Counted from the first letter of the stretch, positions 14,801 to 21,113 are shown. The stretch: DNA of 21,113 nucleotides from Clostridiales bacterium (GCA_019417795.1 DXUR01000013.1:1-21113), one strand, 5' to 3'. Notes: generated by a model not told the origin, from the letters alone. A program made the numbers and translations.

Positions 14801-17135
14801 CGCCTTCCGGGTCTACATAGTAGTCATCGGTCTGATTATCCCAGATCGCATACTCGCCATCCTCGGTATCAATCACTGCGAAACGGTCATAAACATCTTC
14901 CAACGGATCAGTTTTAGCTTCTTCGATAGCCTGTCGTTCCGCTTCTTCCTCCGGGCTGAGGTAGCGTCCCTTTCGTATCAGACCGTCGATTCTCTGCACC
15001 ACCTGCGCCCAGGACATCTGCAATTTATCGCAACCGCTCTTGGTGTAAGCAACACCCTTGGCATCGTGATCCTGACCGCTGTGCGTTGCACCAGAGCAGG
15101 CATGGGAATGACCACCGGTTCCGTATTCATGCTTCAGGAAGTCCATCTTTTCCTTGGCAGAATGATTCTCCTGCCAGTAGTTATAAATACGGGCTTTACC
15201 ACCGGAAAAGCCGCTTCCACGGGTCAAGTCTGCATTGACTTCATCATCCGTAATGAACTGGCGGACAAGGGGCATCTGCATCATATCGGTCTGATACTCA
15301 CGCAAAGGCATATTCAACTCATACAGCTGTTTCTGAATGAGATTCAGCTTGTGATAGTGAAAACGAAGCAGATCGGGATTTTCCGCAAGGGTTTTTCTAA
15401 ATTCCGAATACTGCTGTACCAAGGTTGCGTGGAAACGAGGGTCATCCAACTTTTCAGCCAAGTCTGCGGTTTCGTCAGGGAAACCACGAAACGGTTCCTG
15501 ATGAAGAATTGCCAGATAGTTGCTGGAACGGGCTTCTTCACTCAAATCGTGATAAAGATGCCACAGGGATTCTGCCAACTTCTGACGCTCATATCCGGAT
15601 GCTTCTACCAGTTCCACATTAGTTGCGAACCGACCATTTTCAAGCAGTTCTCCAATGCGCTCGGCAACCGTTTCCCAAGAAACGATCTGCGCTCTGGGGC
15701 TGTCAATGGCAGAGGAACCTTTGGCAAGGTGGATACCGTCCTCGGCATACCACGCACAGATATTCCCGCTATCTTCTTTCAGACCATAGCCGCCGTGATA
15801 GACCTGCTTTAAGGTCTGAACGATTTCTTCCAACGGCTTCTGCTTCATATATTCCAGCGCTACGACTTTTCGGGCTTCATCGGTATTGCTACCAAGCAGA
15901 AGGAAGTGGTCGATTTCTTCCTGGGCAAAAGAAAAAGCAGAGGGCGTAAAGCTCTCTGCTCGGTCGATAAAACTGATTTGTTCATTTTCGGAGAGGAAAA
16001 GGTTCAGACTCAGCTGTTGATAAGCTCCGTCATCACGACTTCCTCCGCCTGTGCTTTCAGGCTGTTCATGTGCTGCACCCACGCCATCTGCTGCGTTTCC
16101 TTGTCCGGTGCGGGGCTGTCCTTCAGGTACTGCTCCATCAGAAACTCCACTCTGGCTTTCGCTGTTTCCTCGATCTCCCACAGGTGCGGGAACAGGCTCT
16201 CCGTCAGAATCATGTCGTTCAGGAGCATCGGATTGTTCTGTTCCAAAAATGCTCGACGCATCCTGCCGTACTTGCCCAGAGGTTTCTCTCCCTCGTTCTC
16301 CAACTGAAGGTTCGGAATCTGATAATCTCCGGCCTGTCTGTAAGTCATCTCGCTCATAATCTGTACTCCTTTCGGTAGCTTTAATCTGCTCATGTTCTCC
16401 AATCGCTTTTTCGATTTCCTGAAACATCCTTGTGCTGATGGCATTCACCGCAGTACCAAGGGCATTTACCGTCTGTCTGGTGTTAAAATCAAACACCTTC
16501 TGGAAATCCTCATGCTCGAAGTAGTTGTCGGGACTTTCCACGAACCGGCAATACATCGTATAGGATACGCTGTTTGCCACCGCATTTTTGAAAGCTACTT
16601 CGATGTTGAGTTCATCATACTCCTCAAGGAAGCTGTTGGCAACGATGTCGAGGAACTGCTTTTTGTAATCGTCCCAATACTCAGCCGCCAGTGCGGATGC
16701 AATATCTTCAAGCTGTGCTTCCAGTACCCCGTCAGCGGCAACACCGAAGGTACGCTCCATCGCTTCCATGACATAGGAGCGGTTTTCAGGCGTCACCTCC
16801 CACGGTTTCAGTTCCGGGGAAGAACGGCGAACGCCGGTATCCGCCACATCAAACACATAGCGCAGATACGGTTTATCCCTGTTCATCACAAACAGAGCAA
16901 TGCCGGTAGAGCCACGCTTTACATATCTGCGGTAATTTTCAGCGTTCCAGTCCTCATAGGGCTTGCAAAAGGTCGCATTGGGGCGCTGAGCATAAATCAT
17001 CACCTGTTCCGGATAGGTGAACTCATAGTTGCGGGACATCGTTCTCAAAAACGAAGTCCAGTTATCTGTGTTCGAGGTGATTTTCCCAATCGTTTCTTTT
17101 GCTAATCCGGAATAAAATCGCTCTTTTGCGTTCAT
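8805..17135 (-). CDS. Giant fused N6-adenine DNA methylase and SNF2-type helicase of a conjugative element
   Basis: This 2776-residue protein is encoded by one uninterrupted frame. Residues 1-130 contain TYPEQVMIYAQRP (40-52), common at the start of element-borne helicases. Residues 253-385 are a low-complexity, Gly/Ser/Asp/Arg-rich linker that also encodes TnpV in another frame. LPD-type modules follow (near 445, 685 and 835). The methylase core has the SAM motif LEPAMGIGNF at about 1290 and a catalytic loop GNVPFGNY at about 1350, where NVPF replaces the usual NPPF/Y. The helicase has Walker A HEVGAGKT at about 1961, DESH at about 2127, ATGTPVSN at about 2178 and the arginine-finger motif RNGRIIRQGN at about 2458. 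A coiled coil ends the protein. Likely roles are modification or protection and unwinding of transferred DNA. GGAGGG precedes the ATG. The start is 18 bases after the TTRAP stop, and mobC overlaps its stop. Confidence 0.93.
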   Translation of the reverse strand: MNAKERFYSGLAKETIGKITSNTDNWTSFLRTMSRNYEFTYPEQVMIYAQRPNATFCKPYEDWNAENYRRYVKRGSTGIALFVMNRDKPYLRYVFDVADTGVRRSSPELKPWEVTPENRSYVMEAMERTFGVAADGVLEAQLEDIASALAAEYWDDYKKQFLDIVANSFLEEYDELNIEVAFKNAVANSVSYTMYCRFVESPDNYFEHEDFQKVFDFNTRQTVNALGTAVNAISTRMFQEIEKAIGEHEQIKATERSTDYERDDLQTGRRLSDSEPSVGERGRETSGQVRQDASSIFGTEQSDAPERHDSDGEPVPAPVGDRGNSESQSGVSDGAVPEGQPRTGQGNAADGVGAAHEQPESTGGGSRDDGAYQQLSLNLFLSENEQISFIDRAESFTPSAFSFAQEEIDHFLLLGSNTDEARKVVALEYMKQKPLEEIVQTLKQVYHGGYGLKEDSGNICAWYAEDGIHLAKGSSAIDSPRAQIVSWETVAERIGELLENGRFATNVELVEASGYERQKLAESLWHLYHDLSEEARSSNYLAILHQEPFRGFPDETADLAEKLDDPRFHATLVQQYSEFRKTLAENPDLLRFHYHKLNLIQKQLYELNMPLREYQTDMMQMPLVRQFITDDEVNADLTRGSGFSGGKARIYNYWQENHSAKEKMDFLKHEYGTGGHSHACSGATHSGQDHDAKGVAYTKSGCDKLQMSWAQVVQRIDGLIRKGRYLSPEEEAERQAIEEAKTDPLEDVYDRFAVIDTEDGEYAIWDNQTDDYYVDPEGVTEYFTDEWLANDYLEEVRQSVAAMESVQPEAPVAEPAEVVEASASEEPKWNYQVGDTVYLDDTAFRVEQITDREVQLRDPTLAYPIFRAENRENFERMLSQDERNHAVRVDAQTEEKPVTEDFLGKTEPRDYTPEYQLLDRLRMDCEYFLGAGQHSEKHLWAGNRHAQIAKMRELYEMIPDKPEWLTPEMINSYEERMAPRYLVAAYHHFENGFDDKLDYYTLEEAEKAAQGYVDGTMEDDGFKYDGAAVYDQQEHKCIRIYGDYPDEKAHAQVRASAEPEQQEPEHFIDHFYVAEDIQKRGALDIKEYSSFDDALRAYYALPDTQRKALGAMNTRDLPGSLDFVQCVDGKDTIIQDYAQVDGWQNAEVMDIIAQLEQSITTREIPPVPAVNFHITDDNIGEGGPKQKFARNIAAIETLFKLESENRNATTEEQEILSNYVGWGGLADAFDPDKGNWAKEYQTLKNLLSEDEYAAARASTLNAHYTSPTVIRSIYDAVGQMGFETGNILEPAMGIGNFFGMLPPEMQSSRLYGVELDSITGRIAQKLYPNAEIKVAGFETTDRRDFYDLAVGNVPFGNYKVSDKPYDKLGFSIHNYFFAKALDQVRPGGVVAFVTSRYTMDSKNSDARRYMAQRAELLGAIRLPNDAFKKNAGTEVVSDILFLQKRDHPIDIVPEWVNLDRTEEGHTMNSYFVAHPEMVLGDTVEESTAYGMDITVRPIEGMELSELLKEAVSHIQGTYQAVELPEADKGKEIETIPATPDVKNFSYTVVDGNVYFRENSLMRRVDLNEKAKDRVMGMVELRGIVNELIEYQLEDYPDEMITQKQAELNDAYDAFAAKNGLINNRANGQAFADDSSYYLLCSLENVDEDGNLKSKADMFTKRTIKPERRVTSVDTPSEALAISIGERGKVDLPFMAQLLGTPGEYDAIQAELRGVIFKDPMAPDAVEVGWQTADDYLSGDVRSKLRVAQMAADRDSSFHINVEALQKAQPKDLDASEIDVRLGATWIDADYIQQFMEETFETPYYLRRSIEVKFSELTAEWRINGKSSPNYNDVAAYVTYGTERANAYRILEETLNLKDIRIYDTIEDADGKQKRVLNKKETTLAQQKQQAIKDAFRDWIWRDPHRRETLSTKYNELFNSTRPREYDGSHIRFGGMNPDITLREHQRNAIAHVLYGGNTLLAHEVGAGKTFEMAASAMESKRLGLSQKSLFVVPNHLTLQWANEFLHLYPSAKLLVATKKDFETANRKKFCARIATGDYDAVIIGHSQFEKIPLSAERQERQLREQIDEIEGAIAELKWQRGENFTIKQMEKTRKSLEARLDKLLAADKKDDVITFEQLGVDRLFVDESHAFKNLFLYTKMRNVAGLSTSEAQKSSDMFMKCRYMDELTGGRGVIFATGTPVSNSMTELYTVMRYLQYSTLQQKNLTHFDSWASTFGETTTAIELAPEGTGYRARTRFAKFFNLPELMNMFKEVADIKTSDQLHLPVPEAKFETVVVQPSEYQKDMVASLSERAADVHAGIVDPSVDNMLKITSDGRKLGLDQRLMNTLLPDDPDSKLNACVGNILRIWQDGQADKLTQLVFCDLSTPKNDGTFNVYDDVKTKLIANGVPAEEVAFIHDADTEAKKKDLFAKVRTGQVRVLLGSTQKMGAGTNVQDKLVAVHHLDVGWRPSDMTQRNGRIIRQGNRNKEVQVYQYVTEGTFDAYLYQTLENKQKFISQIMTSKSPVRSCDDVDEQALSYAEIKALCAGNPLIKEKMDLDIDVARLKVLKADHQSQQYRMEDKLLKYFPAEIEKQTGYIHGFEADIKTVEAHPQIADGFCGMEIMGKAYTEKADAGEILLAACKDTKSADPVPLGSYRGFQMELSFDSFRNEFDVTLKGAVSHRVALGTDARGNITRLDNALAGILERLERANEQLNNLYNQQEAAKAEVGKPFPQEAELTAKSQRLAELDAALNMEDSVENRDERSESERPSVLADLKSKAEHIPPAKYSETREEVL
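16010..16357 (-). CDS. tnpV: TnpV-family protein, encoded inside the helicase gene in another frame
   Basis: This 115-residue frame starts at ATG 16357, offset by one base from the helicase codons on the same strand, and ends at 16010. GAAAGGAG lies eight bases upstream of the ATG, an excellent ribosome site in the middle of another gene. The protein reads like the TnpV family: TYRQAGDYQIPNL (about 5-17), PLGKYGRMRRAFLE (about 26-39), FPHLWEIEETAKARVEFL (about 56-73) and WVQHMNSLKAQAEEVVMTELI (about 92-112). TnpV proteins are small helical proteins of clostridial transposons with no settled mechanism. The overlapped helicase residues (about 260-376) are exactly its disordered linker, the expected outcome when one frame encodes a folded protein and the other a tolerant spacer. 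Family membership is from memory of the consensus. Confidence 0.82.
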   Translation of the reverse strand: MSEMTYRQAGDYQIPNLQLENEGEKPLGKYGRMRRAFLEQNNPMLLNDMILTESLFPHLWEIEETAKARVEFLMEQYLKDSPAPDKETQQMAWVQHMNSLKAQAEEVVMTELINS

Positions 17136-17153
17136 TGTATCCCTCCAATCCTA

Positions 17154-17360
17154 TCAATCCGGATAAAGGTTCAGCTTCTCAAAGGCGGCATCGTCCATGG
17201 CTGAAACTTTACGGAGAACCGAGTCTGCCAAAGCAAAAAGCTCTGACTCGTCCTCCGAAAGCTGTTCCTTCATCAGTGTCAGTGCTTCACACAGCCCTGA
17301 CCTTGTGCCAGGGCTGTAAAGCATCATCATGTTCCGCTCATCCTGTGTGAAATCCATCAT
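17154..17360 (-). CDS. TTRAP-type putative transposon-transfer assisting protein
   Basis: This 68-residue protein, with FTQDERNMMMLYSPGTRSGL at 4-23 and AMDDAAFEKLNLYPD at the end, matches the compact pattern of the transposon-transfer assisting family: F-x-x-E/D-x-N-L/M-M, then S/T-x-x-x-L, ending in L-x-x-x-P-D. These occur beside helicase and YodL genes in clostridial conjugative transposons; the mechanism is unknown. Its ATG at 17360 overlaps the stop of the YodL-domain gene in ATGA, so translation is coupled. The protein is all-helical with no membrane segment. The helicase gene follows after 18 bases. Confidence 0.75.
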   Translation of the reverse strand: MMDFTQDERNMMMLYSPGTRSGLCEALTLMKEQLSEDESELFALADSVLRKVSAMDDAAFEKLNLYPD

Positions 17361-17953
17361 TCAATCTCCCTTTCCGGGTGGCTCTTGGGCGGCTTATGGG
17401 AAACATCCGGCACGGGCTTTTCCTTTAACTGCTCCAACACCGAAGGACGTTCCTCTAATCCGGACGCTTTTCCGTTATTGATGATACCGTCAATCATCCC
17501 ATAATCATCTTCCATTGCCATCTCTGCGTTTTTCAGGTAGTTTTCGGACTTCATAAAGTTTTCCAGCTTCTGAAACCCAACAGAATCTACATAGTGAAAG
17601 GATACCTCACCGACTACCTTTAAGGCTACGATGTCGCTGACCGACATACTGTGACCACGGAAATCATCCGGGTGGTCAATATTGAACTTTACATACAAAT
17701 CTTCCAGCTGCCGATTCACATCCTCGGACATAGAAATGGAGCCATGATAGACCACCTCGTAACGGTCAATCTCAGGCTCCATTTCTTTCTTCTGAAGGTA
17801 GCTGTAATTTGCAAACATGAGCGGGATATTATCGTCTACATCTTCCCGCAGCTGAAGAATCGCATAGGAATCCGTGGGGCTTTCCAGAAAAGCAACCATT
17901 CTGTCATCCGGGGTGGTATTTCCGTGAACATCATCCCATTTTTCGTTTTTCAT
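17357..17953 (-). CDS. YodL-domain protein of a conjugative element
   Basis: This 198-residue protein contains a YodL-type domain at about 25-140. It has a strand-rich first part with YAILQLREDVDDNIPLMF (about 28-45) and YEVVYHGSIS (about 62-71). The family signature KFNIDHPDDFRGHSMSVSDI (about 86-105) follows, then FHYVDSVGFQKL. The C-terminus is a polar tail with ERPSVLEQLKEKP, a short motif that recurs in proteins of this module. ATG 17953 has AGGAGG nearby; the open frame continues upstream to 18055 only because it overlaps the preceding gene. Its stop overlaps the TTRAP start in ATGA. YodL-domain proteins accompany ICE helicases and topoisomerases, but their action is unknown. Confidence 0.8.
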   Translation of the reverse strand: MKNEKWDDVHGNTTPDDRMVAFLESPTDSYAILQLREDVDDNIPLMFANYSYLQKKEMEPEIDRYEVVYHGSISMSEDVNRQLEDLYVKFNIDHPDDFRGHSMSVSDIVALKVVGEVSFHYVDSVGFQKLENFMKSENYLKNAEMAMEDDYGMIDGIINNGKASGLEERPSVLEQLKEKPVPDVSHKPPKSHPEREIE

Positions 17954-17966
17954 ATCCGTGTCCTCC

Positions 17967-18812
17967 TTATCGTTCAGGCTCTTTGCGTTTGGGAGAGGGA
18001 CTGGCAGGCGCAGCTTTTTCTGCGGCCTGTGCCAGTTTTTCCATGACCGACTCACGCTTCGGAGAGTCGAGCTTATCCAGCTGACTTTTCAGCACTTTGG
18101 CAACCTCAACCGCAGTTTCCTCACGGGCTTCTTCAATGGCTGTATTCAGGAACTCACGATACGGAGCCGTATTACCAGCGGCAAGATCTGCCTTGATTTC
18201 TTGGATATGCGCCTGCACATCATCGACCTGATCCATATATTCATAGGGGTCGAAGTTCTCTGCAAAACGGTCGAGCTTAAAAGCAAGCTCAGCGATAGGG
18301 TCATTGACCACCACCGCCTGTCTGCCGACTTCAAAAGCCTGCTCCATGACATCCTCATAGAACATTGCCCGCAGTTCCCGGCGCTCCAGCCCGAAGGATT
18401 CCAGAATATCCCGGCGGACTTCGAGCATGGACAGTTCAGGGTTATCAACCTGACCGCCATCAATCTCGTTGTAGTTTTCATCCAACAGGGTGTAGTCGTA
18501 ACCATCTTCGCAGGTCTGCACCGCAAGGATTCTATCCTTTCCGACCTTCCATGCGGCTTCATCGCCCATAATCTCAGGCTCCGGCATATAGCTTGCGCCG
18601 TTGCGCTCCATAATTTCTGCAAACTGGCAGATATGAAACACATTGTATCCGATCTGCGTATGATACTCGTCAATGAAGGTGCAGGGCTTCACAACCATTT
18701 CATCCGGGTAGTGAATCTGCACACAGCTGCCATCGGGGATATGAAACAAATCCTTATAATGGCTGTCGATAAATCGGATTTCCTTACCATCCGGGTTGTA
18801 CTCATTTGTCAT
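17967..18812 (-). CDS. Conserved conjugative-element protein (LPD-type, LPD28-like N-terminus)
   Basis: This 281-residue cytoplasmic protein has an N-terminal domain, IRFIDSHYKDLFHIPDGS (about 12-29), and a YHTQIGYNVFHICQFAEIME stretch (about 50-69). This resembles the large-polyvalent-protein domains found in clostridial conjugative elements. A middle part with YDYTLLDENYNEIDGGQVDN (about 104-123) and a conserved NPELSMLEVRRDIL follows. The C-terminal third is an acidic coiled coil ending in a Pro/Lys-rich tail. Its ATG overlaps the topB stop in ATGA. Co-translation with a topoisomerase suggests a part in DNA processing, but no catalytic residues are evident. The exact domain name is uncertain. 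Confidence 0.65.
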   Translation of the reverse strand: MTNEYNPDGKEIRFIDSHYKDLFHIPDGSCVQIHYPDEMVVKPCTFIDEYHTQIGYNVFHICQFAEIMERNGASYMPEPEIMGDEAAWKVGKDRILAVQTCEDGYDYTLLDENYNEIDGGQVDNPELSMLEVRRDILESFGLERRELRAMFYEDVMEQAFEVGRQAVVVNDPIAELAFKLDRFAENFDPYEYMDQVDDVQAHIQEIKADLAAGNTAPYREFLNTAIEEAREETAVEVAKVLKSQLDKLDSPKRESVMEKLAQAAEKAAPASPSPKRKEPER

Positions 18813-20884
18813 TTGCGCTTTCCTCCATTTTCAAATTCCATACTGAACTTCGTTTTGCCATCATCTGATACCTCCATAAAGACGGTGGCATCAAAGGTGT
18901 TGCCCGTTCTTTCGGACTTGCAATTCTTGAGCTTTACCTTGCCGGAACCAAGCAATTTCTGCGCCGTGGCAGAAGTCATGCTCTTGCCGATGCTCGCAAA
19001 GTAGCGATTGTTTTTCCAGAGGGCAAATTTGCAAGCTCTGTTGGAACAGAAAAATGCCTTGGCTTTGTCCTCTACAGCACTGCCGCAGAGCGGGCATTTG
19101 CCGATAGAATTGGCTTCTTTCGACATCATAACCTCGGAATCACGGATTACTTCATAGTTCTGAATCAGACCGGCAATCACATCTTTGATCTCGTCCATAA
19201 AGTCCTCGCTGGCATATTCGCCTTTCTCAATGAGCAACAATTTTTCTTCCCAATCCGCCGTCATGGATGGGGACTGAATCTGTTCCGGCATGACTGTTAC
19301 CAGAGCCGTACCCTTGTGGGTCGGAATCAGGTGTTTGGTTTTCTTATCACCCTTACGCTCCAGAAAACCGATGCGAACCAGCTTCTCAATGATACCGGCA
19401 CGGGTCGCAGGCGTTCCCAAACCTTTGCGCTCCACCTCATCAGGCATTTCGTCCGCACCGGCAGTTTCCATAGCAGAAAGCAGAGTATCCTCGGTAAAGT
19501 GTTTAGGGGGAGATGTTTTCCCTTCCTTGATTTCCGTGCCGCTGACGGTCATTTCGTCACCAACGGAAACAGAAGGGAGTGTCTGCACGTTTTCGTCGGA
19601 TTTTGTCGAATCATTTTTCTGAACCAGAGCTTTCCATCCATCCTGCACAACAGTTTTGCCTTTGGTGGAAAACACGGTACCGCCACAGTCCAGCTCAATA
19701 ACTGTCTCTGCGTATCGGTGCGGATCGCCAACAGCTACGCACAACCGATTCGAGATCAGTTGCAAAATTGCAAGTTCACCCTTGGGAAGTTCGCTCAGAT
19801 TGCATTTCTGCAATTCTCTGGTCGGAATGATGGCATGGTGATCTGTGACCTTTTTGTTATTCACAACCTGCTCTGCATGAACTGGTATGTTATCCACATC
19901 CTCCACGGGGAATGTGTGGAAAGCCAGCTTTACGAGGTCGGTCAGGCTATGTGCCATATCTTCCGTCAGAAACCTGCTGTCGGTACGGGGATAAGTGACC
20001 AGTTTCTTTTCATAGAGGTTCTGCGTGTAGTCCAAGGTCTGCTGTGCCGTGTAGCCAAGCACACGGTTGGCTTCTCTCTGTAAACTGGTCAGGTCATAGA
20101 GCGCAGGCGGCTTTTCTGTTTTCTCCTTACATTCAGCTTTCTGAACGATTGCCACCGAACAGCTTTGTTTGACAGCTTCGGCTGCTGCCTTGGTTTTGAA
20201 GCGTTCGCTTGCAGCCGTAAAACCATCCAATCCAATCTGAACTGTGTAGAACAGTTCAGGCTTGAATGCGGAAATGGCAGCTTCTCGCATAACAGCCATA
20301 GCAAGGGTAGGGGTCATAACACGACCAACATTCAGGGTCTGCCCGTAAAGGGTCGAAAAAAGTCGAGTAGCGTTAATACCAACAATCCAGTCGGCTCGTT
20401 CTCGACACAGTGCTGCTTCATACAAAGCATCATATTCCGTTCCAGACCTGAGATTTTCAAAGCCCTCCTTGATTGCTACATCTTCCATCGAGGAAATCCA
20501 AAGCCGCTCAAACGGCTTTCTGCACCCGGCTTTGTGGTACACCAACCGAAAGATCAGCTCGCCCTCACGACCGGCATCTGTTGCACACACAAGACTCGCA
20601 ACATCTTCTCTGGCCATGAGCTTTTTCAGAATCCCAAACTGTTTTTTCGTACCGGCAGAAACCTCATACTGCCAGTCCATCGGGAAGATAGGAAGGTCTG
20701 CATAAGCCCATTTGCTGTACTTCGCATCATAGACTTCCGGCTGTGCCAGCTCCACCAAATGCCCTACACACCAGCTGACCACATATCCGTTTCCCTCTAA
20801 GTAGCCATCCTCACGCTTGGCAGCACCTAACACTTTGGCAATACTCTGTGCAACCGAAGGCTTTTCAGCCAAAACTAATTTCAT
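18809..20884 (-). CDS. topB: DNA topoisomerase III of a conjugative element
   Basis: This 691-residue type IA topoisomerase relaxes or decatenates DNA through a transient 5'-phosphotyrosine. The TOPRIM domain has E7 in LAEKPSVA and the acidic motif DAGREGE (103-109). The catalytic tyrosine is Y298 in LVTYPRTDSR. A C-terminal zinc-ribbon-like domain has C597 and C600 (CPLC) with C613 and C618 (CSNRAC), then a TopB-type tail. The length is close to other ICE TopB proteins. I chose the second ATG (20884) because AAAGGAG lies nine bases before it but only three before the ATG at 20890. It is the first complete gene of the transfer module and overlaps the next gene by four bases. It probably resolves strand interlinks during transfer or replication of the element. 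Confidence 0.95.
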   Translation of the reverse strand: MKLVLAEKPSVAQSIAKVLGAAKREDGYLEGNGYVVSWCVGHLVELAQPEVYDAKYSKWAYADLPIFPMDWQYEVSAGTKKQFGILKKLMAREDVASLVCATDAGREGELIFRLVYHKAGCRKPFERLWISSMEDVAIKEGFENLRSGTEYDALYEAALCRERADWIVGINATRLFSTLYGQTLNVGRVMTPTLAMAVMREAAISAFKPELFYTVQIGLDGFTAASERFKTKAAAEAVKQSCSVAIVQKAECKEKTEKPPALYDLTSLQREANRVLGYTAQQTLDYTQNLYEKKLVTYPRTDSRFLTEDMAHSLTDLVKLAFHTFPVEDVDNIPVHAEQVVNNKKVTDHHAIIPTRELQKCNLSELPKGELAILQLISNRLCVAVGDPHRYAETVIELDCGGTVFSTKGKTVVQDGWKALVQKNDSTKSDENVQTLPSVSVGDEMTVSGTEIKEGKTSPPKHFTEDTLLSAMETAGADEMPDEVERKGLGTPATRAGIIEKLVRIGFLERKGDKKTKHLIPTHKGTALVTVMPEQIQSPSMTADWEEKLLLIEKGEYASEDFMDEIKDVIAGLIQNYEVIRDSEVMMSKEANSIGKCPLCGSAVEDKAKAFFCSNRACKFALWKNNRYFASIGKSMTSATAQKLLGSGKVKLKNCKSERTGNTFDATVFMEVSDDGKTKFSMEFENGGKRK

Positions 20885-20903
20885 TTGCATCTGCTCCTTT
20901 CAC

Positions 20904-20942
20904 AAAAAAATAAGCAGCCACACACCGTAGTGCATGACTGCT
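20904..20942 (-). terminator. Terminator-like hairpin in the topB leader
   Basis: On the minus strand AGCAG (20942-20938) pairs with CTGCT (20917-20913), with an inner GTG-type stem near 20932-20923. A seven-T run (20910-20904) follows immediately, 20 bases before the topB start codon. This is an intrinsic terminator or attenuator shape in front of the whole transfer operon. The sequence AAGCAGCCAC in its arm recurs in the terminator at 6548. Confidence 0.55.
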
Positions 20943-21007
20943 ATGTAAAAAGTTCGGAAAGGATTTTTGCAACCTGATACAATTTTCTGTTCTACAATCT
21001 CCGTCAT

Positions 21008-21053
21008 AATAAAAATATCTCCATCATTTCAAAAGAGAATGACGGAGATATTT
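21008..21053 (-). terminator. Intrinsic terminator of the gene running off the right edge
   Basis: On the minus strand 21053-21038 pairs with 21028-21013 over 16 positions, all pairing when one G-U wobble is allowed, with a 9-base loop and a following TTTTTATT. On the plus strand the same position would be an A-C mismatch, so it acts on minus-strand RNA. It lies just after the stop of the partial gene at 21062. Confidence 0.82.
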
Positions 21054-21061
21054 CACCTTGC

Positions 21062-21113
21062 TTATTCTTGTAGCAACCAATCGGCTATATCGTGAATTTC
21101 GATTCCTTCATAG
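21062..21113 (-). CDS. 3' end of an unidentified minus-strand gene (partial)
   Basis: The last codons read YEGIEIHDIADWLLQE before a TAA at 21064-21062. The intrinsic terminator about nine bases downstream supports this as a true gene end. Too little is visible to name the family. It lies upstream of topB in the same orientation and may be another element gene. Confidence 0.6.
   Translation of the reverse strand, partial: YEGIEIHDIADWLLQE

Noticed and set aside
14460..15812. A 450-codon plus-strand open frame
   Set aside because: It is antisense to the same helicase in the same relative phase as the longer shadow frame, with no motif and no start signal.
16392..17105. A 237-codon plus-strand open frame
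   Set aside because: It is an antisense shadow of the helicase N-terminus, with no family resemblance.
18146..18673. A 175-codon minus-strand frame inside the LPD-type gene
   Set aside because: It is out of frame with the real gene, with no ribosome site or motif and shadow-like composition.
20944..20972. Promoter-like pair TTGCAA-17-TTTACA upstream of topB
   Set aside because: The -10 is weak, and the implied start would fall inside the 5' arm of the leader hairpin, which would make the hairpin meaningless.
1..21113. CRISPR arrays, tRNA or rRNA genes, insertion-sequence transposases, integrase or attachment sites
   Set aside because: I looked for regular direct repeats, RNA-gene sequences and recombinase or transposase proteins and found none that could be supported.

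Overview
The window looks like part of a mobile-element-rich chromosome of a low-GC Gram-positive bacterium (Bacillota, most likely a gut clostridium or a relative). The evidence is a long conjugation and mobilisation module of the type carried by Tn1549-like clostridial conjugative transposons, next to DNA typical of streptococcal/enterococcal plasmids (erm(B) and remnants of the epsilon-zeta toxin-antitoxin locus). No tRNA, rRNA, CRISPR array, integrase or element end was found, so the element continues beyond both edges.

Layout. (1) Bases 1-2475, plus strand, AT-rich: the tail of an unidentified gene, a complete erm(B) macrolide-resistance methylase without its usual attenuator leader, a 5'-truncated epsilon antitoxin, and a zeta toxin gene split into two decayed pieces. 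About 0.9 kb of foreign DNA separates the pieces and carries an intact P-loop kinase-like gene. (2) Bases 2476-2925: non-coding DNA with strong hairpins (one is a possible oriT remnant) and two micro-ORFs. (3) Bases 2926-6318, plus strand: a cargo operon. Two tandem proteins share a WXG100-like N-terminal domain (about 72% identical over 90 residues) but have unrelated C-terminal effector domains, one ParB-like and one HExxH metallopeptidase. They are followed by a small unknown protein, a DUF1292 protein and a membrane M48 protease. (4) Bases 6319-6598: a cluster of short palindromes and a terminator where the two gene blocks converge. (5) Bases 6597-20884, minus strand: the transfer module, in transcription order topB, an LPD-type protein, a YodL-domain protein, a TTRAP protein, a 2776-residue DNA methylase-helicase, mobC, a small membrane protein and a MOBP-type relaxase. 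Several neighbours overlap by 1-4 bases. (6) The right edge holds the last codons of a further minus-strand gene and its terminator.

Most notable observation: a complete TnpV-family gene (16010-16357) with its own strong Shine-Dalgarno lies in another reading frame inside the giant helicase gene, exactly over the helicase's low-complexity linker. This is a same-strand dual-coding arrangement. The second most notable is the cargo operon, which looks like a type VII-like polymorphic toxin set with swapped C-terminal effector domains.

How the genes fit together (inference): relaxase, MobC, topoisomerase III and the helicase-methylase would process and protect the transferred strand. The small LPD, YodL, TTRAP and TnpV proteins are accessory proteins of unknown mechanism. 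The toxin operon and erm(B) are the payload.
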